64,000 bases of DNA from an uncultured Bacilli bacterium (lineage in GTDB: Bacteria; Bacillota_I; Bacilli_A; RF39; UBA660), in assembly GCA_934130235.1 (NCBI GenBank), contig CAKOXU010000001.1:23456-87455 (forward strand), given 5' to 3'. Position 1 is the stretch's first letter, and every line of letters begins with the position of its first letter. Under the pieces are notes generated by a model. The model worked only from the letters and a program-made list of their open reading frames with translations, was not told where the DNA came from and searched no databases. This document shows, in pieces, positions 1 through 8,809 of this stretch. Both the position numbers and the translations under genes were made by a program.

Positions 1-411
1 TTGTGAAGATGCATCCATTCCATATAATTCAGAAGCCTTATAACCATTAATAATTTGATCAAAATCACTAATAACTATCTTAGTTGTATAATCATTATTA
101 GCAGGAGTATAATGAATATTTTCATCAGATAAAGCAGGATTGTCAACAACAAAACCTTTTCTTACAGAAATATTTGGCATTCTAAAAACTAAATTATTCC
201 CTTCTATATTAAAAGTGCCCTTTACTGTCTTTCCTTCTAAAACTTTACTTATTTCATCTAAAACTCTTGAAATCTCGTCATTTCCTTCGTTAGTAAGATT
301 ATTATAACTTCCAATATAATCAATATTAGTATTACTTATTTTATTTTCTGAAAGCACAAGTTGACTTACACCACTCAATTTTATAACTTTAATCTTTTTT
401 TCTAATTCCAT
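1..411 (-). CDS. Hypothetical protein, 3' part cut by window edge
   Basis: The first 137 codons are open from an ATG at 411 and continue off the left edge, so the C-terminus is not seen. The product is soluble-looking, with no signal peptide or membrane segment, and I recognise no family. Its N-terminus is MELEKKIKVIKLSGVSQLVL. It starts one base after the stop of the DUF1292 gene, so the two are probably one transcript. The function is unknown. Confidence 0.6.
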   Translation of the reverse strand, partial: MELEKKIKVIKLSGVSQLVLSENKISNTNIDYIGSYNNLTNEGNDEISRVLDEISKVLEGKTVKGTFNIEGNNLVFRMPNISVRKGFVVDNPALSDENIHYTPANNDYTTKIVISDFDQIINGYKASELYGMDASSQ

Positions 412-412
412 A

Positions 413-664
413 TTATATTTCTCCTTTAAATTTTTTTTCTAACATAGCATCAACAAGCGCCCATTCATATTCTTCTTCTATACTTTTCAAAACATAGTTA
501 CCATCTTCAAGTATAAATCTAGAAGCATAATTTTCTAATTTACCCTCTAAGTCTTTTGTTCCATCTTGATAAACTATATAATTTATATTGTTCTCTTCAT
601 CTCTAAAAGTCATAACAATTTTACAATTTATTTCTTCACCATTATTAATTATTTTAAACCCCAT
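413..664 (-). CDS. DUF1292 family protein (YrzB-like)
   Basis: A small acidic protein of 83 residues matching the DUF1292 pattern: a beta-rich core around FRDEENNINYIVYQD, followed by an acidic helix ending EEEYEWALVDAML. The family is widespread in Bacillota and its biochemical role is unknown. I start at the ATG at 664, which has a GGTAGGTG ribosome site 6 bases upstream; a GTG three codons earlier overlaps that site and is less likely. It lies directly upstream of the edge-truncated gene with a 1-base gap. Confidence 0.75.
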   Translation of the reverse strand: MGFKIINNGEEINCKIVMTFRDEENNINYIVYQDGTKDLEGKLENYASRFILEDGNYVLKSIEEEYEWALVDAMLEKKFKGEI

Positions 665-735
665 TTTATTCACCTACCTATATACAATTATTATAACAAT
701 AAAACTATTATTTTTCAATCTATTTTATTGTTCAT

Positions 736-1389
736 TTACACTTTTTTGTCTATTAATTTAATAAACAAATCAGGAATATCTATATCAAGCTCTACCTTAC
801 TATTACTTTTAGGATGAGTAAAACATATATAATTTGCATGTAAACACAATCTCCTTACACCATCCTTTTTACCATATTTTGAATCTCCTACTATAGGATG
901 ATTAATATCACTAAATTGAACCCTTATTTGATTTTTTCTACCAGTTTTTAAATTAATTGAAATCAAAGAATAATTATTGCTTTCAAGTATTTTCTCATAT
1001 TCCAATATTGCAAGCTTACCCTTAGTATCCTTAACTGCATACGTATGTAAGGTTTTTGTCTCCATTAAATAACTTTTTAAAACACCTTTATTTTTTACAC
1101 TGCCATGAACTAAAGCAGCATATCCTCTGTTAACCTCAGTCCAATTTTCTTGTAAATAAAATTTCGTACTTATATCTTTAGCAAATACAACTATTCCCGA
1201 AGTATCTTTATCTAATCTATGAACAATAAATACTTTATTATTTTTGTTTTTTGACTTCAGATACTCATATACATAGTGAAAAAGCGTTCTTTCTTTTTCC
1301 TTGTTTGTAGATACAGTAAGTAATCCAGAAGGCTTGTTAACAATTATCATATACTTATCTTCATACAAAATATCTAATTTCTTTTTCAT
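736..1389 (-). CDS. RluA-family RNA pseudouridine synthase
   Basis: This enzyme isomerises uridine to pseudouridine in rRNA or tRNA. The catalytic motif HRLDKDTSG with its essential Asp lies near residue 57, and the family motif GRKNQIRVQ near residue 148. At 217 residues it is a compact member without the N-terminal S4 RNA-binding domain found in RluD-type enzymes, so the exact target base cannot be named. It stands alone on the minus strand, divergent from the gene at 1462. Confidence 0.88.
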   Translation of the reverse strand: MKKKLDILYEDKYMIIVNKPSGLLTVSTNKEKERTLFHYVYEYLKSKNKNNKVFIVHRLDKDTSGIVVFAKDISTKFYLQENWTEVNRGYAALVHGSVKNKGVLKSYLMETKTLHTYAVKDTKGKLAILEYEKILESNNYSLISINLKTGRKNQIRVQFSDINHPIVGDSKYGKKDGVRRLCLHANYICFTHPKSNSKVELDIDIPDLFIKLIDKKV

Positions 1390-1417
1390 AAATCCACCTA
1401 ATTAATTATAACACACA

Positions 1418-1446
1418 TTGTAAAAAAAGAATAAGAATGTTATAAT
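1418..1446 (+). promoter_or_regulatory. Sigma-A type promoter for the gene at 1462
   Basis: TTGTAA (1418-1423), a 17-base spacer, then TATAAT (1441-1446). The predicted start leaves only a short leader before the GGTGA ribosome site and the ATG at 1462. Confidence 0.65.
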
Positions 1447-1461
1447 ACTTTTGGTGATTAT

Positions 1462-2478
1462 ATGAATAGTTTTTTAGAAGAAATAGAAAAATATGCGCGT
1501 GATATTGAATATCCTTATAAATCAATTAGTATAAACACACTTTCTTTGCCAGATATAATGTATGAAATTATTTGGAACATTATAGGCTATAATAAAAGTT
1601 ATGATAATTTTAGATTAGAAAATATATTAATACTGTTTAATGACAATTACGAAGCATGTTTAAGCATTTTAAATCCAATAAAAAAACAAGTATACGTTAT
1701 AAAACAAGATCAGCAACATTTCACAGTCCAAAAGGCTATATTTATAAAAGAAAAAGATTTTTTATATGATATTAGAAAAAGATATGATGAACATTATTTT
1801 TCAGCATTAAGTAAATTACCGCTAAATGAAAGGAAATTTATTAAAAATAGTAACGAAAAAGAAAATATGTTTGTAAATGAAATGCTTACATCATTAAATA
1901 AAATTAAGCAATATCTTTATTGGACTAAATTACAAAAAAGTATCATGGAAGATTATAAATATAAAGAAAGAATTCGATTTGAATCTAATGAAATAGATAA
2001 TGATGCAAATATAAAAACAGAATATCAAAAAACTACAATTCCTGAGGCACATGAAAGAAAACATGATATAGTATCTTTTTTAAAAAGGCATGATGTTTCT
2101 AGTAAATATAAACCCGATTATGATTTTTTCGCGACAGAAGAAAACTCTCAAGAAGTATATTATGTTAAAGTATTTTTAAATAGAGCTAGAAAGTGTAAAA
2201 TAATAATGGAACCTAAAAATGCGACTAAATATACTCTTGTTAAACATATTGATTCAGCAAAGTTAAATGAACAAGAAGTTAAAAAAATTGCAATTGATAC
2301 ACTTAAATTAACAAATAAACAAATAACTGATGCTAAAGATATTACTAGACATACAAACACTTCTATTGAAGATTATAAAAAACTTCTCAAGTTTTTACTT
2401 GAAGATATTAATGATGTAAATCCTAATACTGCTAAAAGAATAAAAGAAGCAGAAAATAATGCAAAAAGAACGTTTTAA
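1462..2478 (+). CDS. Hypothetical protein, 338 residues
   Basis: I do not recognise this protein. It is soluble-looking, without signal peptide or membrane helices, rich in Lys, Glu and Asn, with long predicted helices. The last 110 residues (from about 225) are a charged helical region ending with repeated Lys/Glu/Ala residues. It has its own promoter (1418-1446) and a GGTGA ribosome site 6 bases before the ATG. The gene faces the replication fork on this arm, unlike its neighbours. Its stop codon overlaps the stop of the convergent gene at 2475 inside a shared terminator hairpin. Confidence 0.6.
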   Translation: MNSFLEEIEKYARDIEYPYKSISINTLSLPDIMYEIIWNIIGYNKSYDNFRLENILILFNDNYEACLSILNPIKKQVYVIKQDQQHFTVQKAIFIKEKDFLYDIRKRYDEHYFSALSKLPLNERKFIKNSNEKENMFVNEMLTSLNKIKQYLYWTKLQKSIMEDYKYKERIRFESNEIDNDANIKTEYQKTTIPEAHERKHDIVSFLKRHDVSSKYKPDYDFFATEENSQEVYYVKVFLNRARKCKIIMEPKNATKYTLVKHIDSAKLNEQEVKKIAIDTLKLTNKQITDAKDITRHTNTSIEDYKKLLKFLLEDINDVNPNTAKRIKEAENNAKRTF

Positions 2479-2490
2479 ACGTTCTTTTTT
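2463..2490. terminator. Bidirectional terminator between convergent genes
   Basis: An inverted repeat AAAAAGAACG-TTTT-AAACGTTCTTTTTT, A-rich on one side and T-rich on the other, so it can act in both directions. Both flanking stop codons lie within the hairpin. Confidence 0.8.
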
Positions 2491-3698
2491 AATCTATCAA
2501 TCGCATAACTTAATCCAAGCTTTCCATATTCGTATGTAAATGATCCCTGCTGATATGCTATATAAGGTTTTCTAATTGGACCATCACATGAAAGTTCTAT
2601 TGAACTTCCATTTGTAAATGTACCTGCAGCCATTATAACTTTATCACTATAACCAGGCATATCCCATGGTGTTGGTATAGAAAAACTATCTACAGGAGAC
2701 CCCTCTTGTATACCCTGGCAGTACTTAATTAAATCTTCACTATTATTAAATATAATATTTTGTACTATATCAGCTCTAATATCATTATATTTAGGCTCAA
2801 CTTCATATCCGAGCTTTTCTAATGTATAGCTTGTTAAAATTGCAGTTTTTAATGCTGATCTTACTACATTAGGTGCATTAAATAATCCCATCAATATTTC
2901 TCTATTCATATTCATAGATGGACCTATTTCTTTACCTTCTCCGGGAACGGTAAGCCTTTCACTTATTAAATCTATTAAATCAGAATCTCCTACTATATAA
3001 GCACCACTTCTAGCTATACAACCTCCCAAATTTTTAATCAAAGACCCAACGCATACATTAGCACCTATTTCTATTGGCTCTTTTTTATTTACAAACTCAC
3101 AATAACAATTATCTATCATTATAATTATAGAGTTATCTATTTTTTTAACACAATCTATAAGTTTTTCTAATTTATCAATTGTAATACTCTTTCTTGTTGA
3201 ATAACCTTTTGATCTTTGTACATATAGCAACTTAACAGAAGACTTTTTTAATCTTTCAATAATCATATCATAATCAAAATCATTATTTACTAAGTCAATT
3301 TGTTCATAATTAATGCCAAAACTCATTAATGATGAATTATTTTTTTTAAGTCCAATAACCTCGTGCAACGTATCATACGGAGTTCCACTTACACATAACA
3401 TCGTATCATTCGGTCTCAATATACCAAAAAGTGCTACCGTTAAGGCATGAGTCCCACTAATAAGTTGACTTCTTACTAAAGCTGATTGACTTTTAAAAAT
3501 TGTCGCATAAATACTTTCGATCTTATCTCTACCTATATCCGAATATCCATATCCAGTGGTTGTATTAAAATGCACCTCTGATAATTTATTTAACTTAAAA
3601 GATTCTAAAACTTTATTACTATTATAAAGACACACTTCATCGACATCCTTGTATATATCAACTAAATCTTTTTCATATTCATTTAATACATCTAACAT
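2475..3698 (-). CDS. Methionine gamma-lyase family PLP protein (YnbB-like)
   Basis: A fold-type I PLP-dependent protein of the Met_gamma_lyase family, often annotated as an aluminium-resistance protein (YnbB). The 407 residues match the usual length. Family hallmarks are FNTTTGYGYSDIGRDK near residue 44, the SGTHAL segment near 82, and GSLIKNLGGC near 220, which carries the expected PLP lysine. The true substrate of this family is not settled. The ATG has a GGAGGG ribosome site and lies 2 bases after the SDR gene, so the two are probably co-transcribed. Confidence 0.85.
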   Translation of the reverse strand: MLDVLNEYEKDLVDIYKDVDEVCLYNSNKVLESFKLNKLSEVHFNTTTGYGYSDIGRDKIESIYATIFKSQSALVRSQLISGTHALTVALFGILRPNDTMLCVSGTPYDTLHEVIGLKKNNSSLMSFGINYEQIDLVNNDFDYDMIIERLKKSSVKLLYVQRSKGYSTRKSITIDKLEKLIDCVKKIDNSIIIMIDNCYCEFVNKKEPIEIGANVCVGSLIKNLGGCIARSGAYIVGDSDLIDLISERLTVPGEGKEIGPSMNMNREILMGLFNAPNVVRSALKTAILTSYTLEKLGYEVEPKYNDIRADIVQNIIFNNSEDLIKYCQGIQEGSPVDSFSIPTPWDMPGYSDKVIMAAGTFTNGSSIELSCDGPIRKPYIAYQQGSFTYEYGKLGLSYAIDRLKKNV

Positions 3699-3700
3699 AT

Positions 3701-4399
3701 TTATCCCTCCATAACTATTACACTACCACTTTTATAGTCACTATCTATTAAAAATAGTATTTTTAAAGCAACCTCTTTAGGATCAATTAATTTATATTGT
3801 CCAATACGATTCATTTCCTTTTCTAAATATTCCGGATTCATTTCCATAACACTTTCCGTAGATACCCAATTTGGACATATAACATAAAATTTAATATTTG
3901 AAATAGCTAAGCTTAATGACTTAGTTAAATTAATCAACCCTGCCTTAGATGCAGAGTAATCAATATTAAGACTTTGATAAGTATCAATACCATCAGTACT
4001 AGAAATATTTATAACAATACCTTGATCCATTATATTTTTAAATTTTTTGACAAGTAAAAATGGCGCAACCAAATTCACCTCTAACACATTCATAAACTCA
4101 TCTTTTGTTTTATATTCAATCTCATTATCAATACTTAAAGCCGCATTATTAACGAGAATATCTATATGAGAATATTTAGTGCTGACCTCATTATAAAATT
4201 TTTCTATAGAATTTAAATCACGCAAATCAAGCTTATAAAATGTACCTTTTACTCCAATTGAATTAATTCTTCTTTGAACAGACGAAATATCACTAGAATT
4301 ATATGTACCTACAATGTCATATCCATCACGAGCTAAAGATAGTGCGATTTCTTTTCCTATTCCTTTAGCACATCCAGTAATAATTGCCACACGCTTCAT
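3701..4399 (-). CDS. SDR family NAD(P)-dependent oxidoreductase (FabG-like)
   Basis: A short-chain dehydrogenase/reductase of 232 residues. The dinucleotide-binding motif TGCAKGIG is at the N-terminus, NNAA near residue 86, the catalytic Ser in INISS near 133, and the catalytic pair in YSASK near 148. It resembles 3-oxoacyl-ACP reductases, but no fatty-acid genes are nearby, so the substrate is open. I start at the ATG at 4399 behind GGTGA; a TTG one codon upstream is also in frame. It is followed at once by the YnbB-like gene. Confidence 0.85.
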   Translation of the reverse strand: MKRVAIITGCAKGIGKEIALSLARDGYDIVGTYNSSDISSVQRRINSIGVKGTFYKLDLRDLNSIEKFYNEVSTKYSHIDILVNNAALSIDNEIEYKTKDEFMNVLEVNLVAPFLLVKKFKNIMDQGIVINISSTDGIDTYQSLNIDYSASKAGLINLTKSLSLAISNIKFYVICPNWVSTESVMEMNPEYLEKEMNRIGQYKLIDPKEVALKILFLIDSDYKSGSVIVMEG

Positions 4400-4433
4400 C
4401 AAATCACCAATAGTATTTTATCACATAATAATT

Positions 4434-4462
4434 AAAAAGTGTAAATAATTTACACTTTTTTT
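4434..4462. terminator. Bidirectional hairpin terminator downstream of xfp
   Basis: The palindrome AAAAAGTGTAAA-TAA-TTTACACTTTTTTT lies between the phosphoketolase stop and the SDR start. For xfp it is a stem followed by a T tract on the minus strand. Confidence 0.7.
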
Positions 4463-4540
4463 ATTTTAAATATAAGTTATAATATTTTCATTATTTAAAA
4501 AGTTAATATAAAAGTAATAATAAGTAATATATTTACAAAA

Positions 4541-6874
4541 TCATTGCCATTTCCAATTCCTTACAGATTCCATGTCAATACCATATTCTTTTATATACCT
4601 TTTGTGATATTCTAACATGTCATCACACCATTTATCAACTATATTTTTATTCTTTAAATCTAAATATTTTAAGGCATCCTTAATCAAGGAAAATCTATCT
4701 ATTTTATTTTGTACACGCATATCAAATGGAGTTGTAATAGTTCCTTCTTCTATATAACCATGAACATGTAAATTTTGATTAGTCCTATTATATGTCAATT
4801 CATGAATTAAATTTGGATATCCATGAAAATTAAATATTATTGGTTTATCTTTTGTAAATAAATTATCATATGCCTCATTACTTAATCCATGAGGATGAAC
4901 TTTATCTGATTGTAATCTCATTAAATCAACCACATTTATAAATCTAATTTTTAAACTAGGATATATCTTGTTCAATATAGAAATAGCAGCTATAGACTCC
5001 AAAGTAGGCGTATCACCGCATCCAACCATTACTAAATCGGGATCACCATTATCATTAGATGCAAAGTTCCATATTCCTACGCCTTGCTTACAATGTTCTA
5101 TAGCTTCATCCATTGTTAACCATTGTTCTCTTGGATGTTTAGAAGCTATAATAATATTAATATAGTTTTTACTTCTTATACAATGATCAAATACTGATAG
5201 TAAACAATTAGTATCAGCTGGTAAATATACTCGTGAAATATCAGCTTTTTTTGTAATAACATGATTTAAAAAGCCTGGATCTTGATGTGTATAACCATTA
5301 TGATCTTGTTGCCAAACATGCGAAGTAAGTAAATAATTTAATGAGCTTATAGGTTTTCTCCAATCTAATTCATTAGACACTTTCAACCATTTTGCATGTT
5401 GACTCATCATAGAATCAATTACTCTAACAAATGCTTCATACGAATCAAAAACGCCATGTCTACCAGTAAGAATATATCCCTCTAACATTCCTTCACAAAC
5501 ATGTTCTGATAGATAAGAATCAATTACTCTACCATCATCACTCAAAAATTCATCATTATCTTTTCTTTCGGCGTTAAATTGCCTATTTGTATCTTCAAAA
5601 ATATGATTTAATCTATTAGACAAAGCCTCATCAGGGCCAAATACTCTAAAGTTATTTGGATTATTGCTGATTATATCTCTAATAAAATTACCAAGTTCCA
5701 TCATGTCTTGTTTTATAACACTTCCAGGATATGGAACATTTATTTCATACTTTCTAAAATTAGGAACATTTAACTCTTTAAGCAATAATCCTCCATTAGA
5801 ATTTTTATTGCTACCCATTCTTAATTCTTTAGGCGGAACAAGAATTTTTAAAACATCCTTAAATGTTCCATCTACATTAAACAAATCCTCTGGCTTATAA
5901 CTTCTAAGCCAATTTTCAAGTGCCCTAACATCACTTTCATTATTAATAGTAATTGGAACTTGATGTGCTCTAAAAGTTCCTTCTATTTGCTTATCTAATA
6001 CTTTCTTTGGTCCAGTCCACCCTTTAGGAGTTTTTAAAACTATCATAGGATAAATAGGTCTTTTTGTACTATCACTATTTTTTATGAGCTTAATCATAGA
6101 CACACATTCATCCATAGCTTTAGCCATAGCATTGTGATATTCAATTGGTTCAGTATTGGAATTAATTTCTACAAATATAGGTAAATAACCGCAACCATAT
6201 AAATAAAACTTTAATTCAGAAGTTGAAATACGTGATAATATAGTTGGATTAGATATTTTATATCCATTTAAATGAAGAATAGGTAAAACTATACCATCTT
6301 TTTTTGGATTAATAAGTTTGTTTATGTTCCATGAAGTAGAAAGCGGACCAGTTTCTGCTTCACCATCACCTATTATACACGGAACTATTAAATCGGGGTT
6401 GTCTAATACTGCACCATATGCATGCATTAAACTATATCCTAATTCCCCACCTTCATTTATGCTTCCAGGTGTTTCAGGAGCAACATGACTTGATACACCA
6501 CCTGGAAAAGAAAATTGCTTGAATAACTTTTGCATTCCTTCTATATCTTGAGTTATGTTTGGATAAACTTCTGTATAGCTACCTTCTAAATAAGTTTGAG
6601 ATACACAAGCATTTCCCCCATGACCAGGGCCAACTACTAACATCATATTTAAATTATACTTTTTTATTATTCTGTTTAAATGAGTATATATAAAATTTTG
6701 CCCAGGAACAGTACCCCAATGTCCGACTATTTTTTTCTTTATATCATCTTTGTCAAGAGGTCTTAAAAGCAATGGATTAGAAAGTAAATATAATTGCCCT
6801 ACAGCTAAATAATTACTAGCCCTAAAATATGCATCAAGCGCGACTACTTCCTCATTAGTTAATATTCTTTCCAT
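4541..6874 (-). CDS. xfp: Xylulose-5-P/fructose-6-P phosphoketolase
   Basis: A thiamine-diphosphate enzyme splitting xylulose 5-phosphate (and often fructose 6-phosphate) with phosphate into acetyl phosphate plus glyceraldehyde 3-phosphate (or erythrose 4-phosphate). It is the key step of heterofermentative sugar use. The 777 residues are close to the usual 790. Signatures are GHWGTVPGQNFIYTHLNR near residue 51, EGGELGYSLMHAYGAVLDNP near 141, and the ThDP motif GDGEAETGP near 169. The gene is single, with its own promoter (6900-6928) and terminator. It ends in TGA, which shows that UGA is read as stop here. Confidence 0.96.
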   Translation of the reverse strand: MERILTNEEVVALDAYFRASNYLAVGQLYLLSNPLLLRPLDKDDIKKKIVGHWGTVPGQNFIYTHLNRIIKKYNLNMMLVVGPGHGGNACVSQTYLEGSYTEVYPNITQDIEGMQKLFKQFSFPGGVSSHVAPETPGSINEGGELGYSLMHAYGAVLDNPDLIVPCIIGDGEAETGPLSTSWNINKLINPKKDGIVLPILHLNGYKISNPTILSRISTSELKFYLYGCGYLPIFVEINSNTEPIEYHNAMAKAMDECVSMIKLIKNSDSTKRPIYPMIVLKTPKGWTGPKKVLDKQIEGTFRAHQVPITINNESDVRALENWLRSYKPEDLFNVDGTFKDVLKILVPPKELRMGSNKNSNGGLLLKELNVPNFRKYEINVPYPGSVIKQDMMELGNFIRDIISNNPNNFRVFGPDEALSNRLNHIFEDTNRQFNAERKDNDEFLSDDGRVIDSYLSEHVCEGMLEGYILTGRHGVFDSYEAFVRVIDSMMSQHAKWLKVSNELDWRKPISSLNYLLTSHVWQQDHNGYTHQDPGFLNHVITKKADISRVYLPADTNCLLSVFDHCIRSKNYINIIIASKHPREQWLTMDEAIEHCKQGVGIWNFASNDNGDPDLVMVGCGDTPTLESIAAISILNKIYPSLKIRFINVVDLMRLQSDKVHPHGLSNEAYDNLFTKDKPIIFNFHGYPNLIHELTYNRTNQNLHVHGYIEEGTITTPFDMRVQNKIDRFSLIKDALKYLDLKNKNIVDKWCDDMLEYHKRYIKEYGIDMESVRNWKWQ

Positions 6875-6899
6875 ACTATCCCTCTATTCTTCTAAAACT

Positions 6900-6928
6900 A
6901 TTATATAACATTTTTACCTTTTTAACAA
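6900..6928 (-). promoter_or_regulatory. Sigma-A type promoter of xfp
   Basis: On the minus strand TTGTTA (6923-6928), 17 bases, TATAAT (6900-6905), just upstream of the phosphoketolase start at 6874. Confidence 0.65.
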
Positions 6929-6938
6929 TGTTAAAAAC

Positions 6939-8384
6939 TTATTTATCTAACTTTATACTATAAGTACTTGGACCAGTTAACACATTACCTTCTATATCAA
7001 AACTTGAACCATGACATGGACACTCCCACGTTTTTTCGATTTCATTAAACACTAGTGAGCACTTCATATGTGGACAAATATTTTTAACTTTATAATCTTT
7101 ATCCTTTCCATGATATACACCTACATCCATGCCATTTTCTTTAACCACTTCTGCATATTCATAAAAACTATGATTCTTAACTAATTTATTTTTTACAAAT
7201 GTACAACCAGTAACCAAATTATTCTTAATAGCATTTATAGATCTATTTAAACTAAATGGTCTATTTAAACTAAAAATATGAGAATAATTATTTTTACTAT
7301 TAGTTATATAGTCAGATATAATCATTCCAGACAAAACACCATTAGTCATTCCCCACTTATTAAATGCGGTAGAAATATACATTGTATCATTAATTTTATC
7401 AATATATGGAATGGAATCATTACTCATAACATCATGTGTACTCCACATATAATCGTATTTTTCATTGAAATAACACTTAAATTTATCCTCTAATTCAGAA
7501 AATTGTTTTTTATAATTTATATAAAAATTGCCATGTGAATTAGAAGAAAATAGTAAATTATCTTTATAACTTCTCATTGAAATAGTTGGCTTAAGTGCTG
7601 TAATAGATGATAGTTTATCAACCTTTATTTTTGATGATAAAACATATGATCTTTCAATATGTGTTTTAAGAGGTATAAAAGCAGGTACTATAAAAAAAGG
7701 ATAGTGAGTTGCTACTACTATTCTACTACATGTAATATTTCCTTTATTAGTATGCACACAATAATTATTGTTACACTTATCTATATAAAGAACCTTTGTA
7801 TTTTCATATACTTTGTGATTTTTTTTAATAATTTTTTTTAAAGAATAAACATATTTTAAAGGATTAAAAATAGCTGTATTATAAAGCATAATACCATATA
7901 CAACAGGATAATTATTAGGAAGTTTATTAATAACTTTATACTTAATGTTAAACCTATTATAAAAATCTTCTTCTTTCTTGATAATTTTTATGTCCTTTGT
8001 ATTATTAGTAAATATACAGCTATTTACTCTTTCAAAATCACAATCAATATTATACTTTTTTATAATACTCTCTACTCTTTTAATAGCAACTGTTTGTGAT
8101 TTATAATACTTAAACGCTGTATCAATACCATAATTATTAATTATTTTATTATAAATAGATCCTTGTGCATACGTAAGTTTACCCGTGGATTTACCTGTTG
8201 TACCACTACCAACTTCATTCATTTCTACCATTGTAAAATCAACGTCTTTTTCGTGTAATTCTATTCCTATTGACATTCCAGATATTCCACACCCTATAAT
8301 AAGTGTTTCAGTATTAATATCACTTTTTAATACGTCTTTTTTACTATTTTTAACAGTACTACTCCAAATAGATTTGTTTATCAT
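6939..8384 (-). CDS. FAD-dependent oxidoreductase with C-terminal Rieske domain (YhfW-like)
   Basis: The N-terminal part is a DAO-type FAD oxidoreductase with the dinucleotide motif IIGCGISGMSIGIEL near residue 28. The C-terminal 85 residues or so form a Rieske [2Fe-2S] domain with the ligand pairs CPHMKC and CPCHGS. This two-domain architecture is that of the B. subtilis YhfW family, whose substrate is unknown. I start at the ATG at 8384 behind GGTGA (481 residues). A longer in-frame start at 8471 would overlap the end of the XRE gene and lacks a ribosome site. It is downstream of that regulator on the same strand. Confidence 0.88.
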   Translation of the reverse strand: MINKSIWSSTVKNSKKDVLKSDINTETLIIGCGISGMSIGIELHEKDVDFTMVEMNEVGSGTTGKSTGKLTYAQGSIYNKIINNYGIDTAFKYYKSQTVAIKRVESIIKKYNIDCDFERVNSCIFTNNTKDIKIIKKEEDFYNRFNIKYKVINKLPNNYPVVYGIMLYNTAIFNPLKYVYSLKKIIKKNHKVYENTKVLYIDKCNNNYCVHTNKGNITCSRIVVATHYPFFIVPAFIPLKTHIERSYVLSSKIKVDKLSSITALKPTISMRSYKDNLLFSSNSHGNFYINYKKQFSELEDKFKCYFNEKYDYMWSTHDVMSNDSIPYIDKINDTMYISTAFNKWGMTNGVLSGMIISDYITNSKNNYSHIFSLNRPFSLNRSINAIKNNLVTGCTFVKNKLVKNHSFYEYAEVVKENGMDVGVYHGKDKDYKVKNICPHMKCSLVFNEIEKTWECPCHGSSFDIEGNVLTGPSTYSIKLDK

Positions 8385-8439
8385 TATATCACCAATATAT
8401 ATAGTACAAATAATAAAAACTATATTCAAAAATATAATA

Positions 8440-8682
8440 CTATTCAAAAAATTTGTCCATAGAAACTCCAAGTACTACAGATATTTTATACAAAGTATCA
8501 ATCGAGCAACCAATTGCACCTTTCTTATATTCTAATCTTCTAATAAAATCATAAGATTTTCCAACATCTACCGCCAATTGCTCCTGAGTAATATTAGCAA
8601 GTTTTCTATACTTTTTAATATTTAAAGATATCTTAACCATTATATTTTCATCAAAATCAAATTCACGCTTAAATGTAGCCAT
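8440..8682 (-). CDS. XRE/Cro-type HTH regulator, 80 residues
   Basis: A single helix-turn-helix (HTH_3) domain: IKKYRKLANITQEQLAVDVG, then SYDFIRRLEYKKGAIGCSID, then an LYKISVVLGVSMDKFF tail. There is no ligand-binding domain. It starts behind a GGGGTGA site. It is divergent from the membrane protein at 8810, and the shared intergenic region holds three copies of a GTCCTRTTT repeat, one inside the facing promoter. I infer that it represses that gene and perhaps itself. The Rieske oxidoreductase follows on the same strand. Confidence 0.85.
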   Translation of the reverse strand: MATFKREFDFDENIMVKISLNIKKYRKLANITQEQLAVDVGKSYDFIRRLEYKKGAIGCSIDTLYKISVVLGVSMDKFFE

Positions 8683-8705
8683 GACATATCACCCCTATAT
8701 ATATT

Positions 8706-8777
8706 GTCCTATTTATGGCTTTTTATGTCCGGGAACAAGAAAGTCCTGTTTAGGGGTACTCACAGGTCCTGTTTTAT
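8706..8777. promoter_or_regulatory. Three GTCCTRTTT repeats (probable operator) and extended -10 promoter
   Basis: Direct copies GTCCTATTTAT (8706-8716), GTCCTGTTTA (8743-8752) and GTCCTGTTTTAT (8766-8777). The third lies immediately upstream of an extended -10, TGC-TATAAT (TATAAT at 8780-8785), that serves the plus-strand gene at 8810. The position suits a repressor. The likely binder is the divergent XRE protein; this is inference. Confidence 0.5.
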
Positions 8778-8809
8778 GCTATAATAGTAATTGAAAGGAG
8801 TGTGAATAT

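Noticed and set aside
566..817. Plus-strand frame of 83 residues
   Set aside because: It lies antisense across the DUF1292 and RluA-like genes, is low-complexity Ile/Tyr/Asn-rich and has no ribosome site.
8385..8471. Longer N-terminus of the FAD/Rieske protein with a hydrophobic helix
   Set aside because: It overlaps the XRE gene and lacks a ribosome site; the FAD motif is normally close to the N-terminus, as with the start at 8384.
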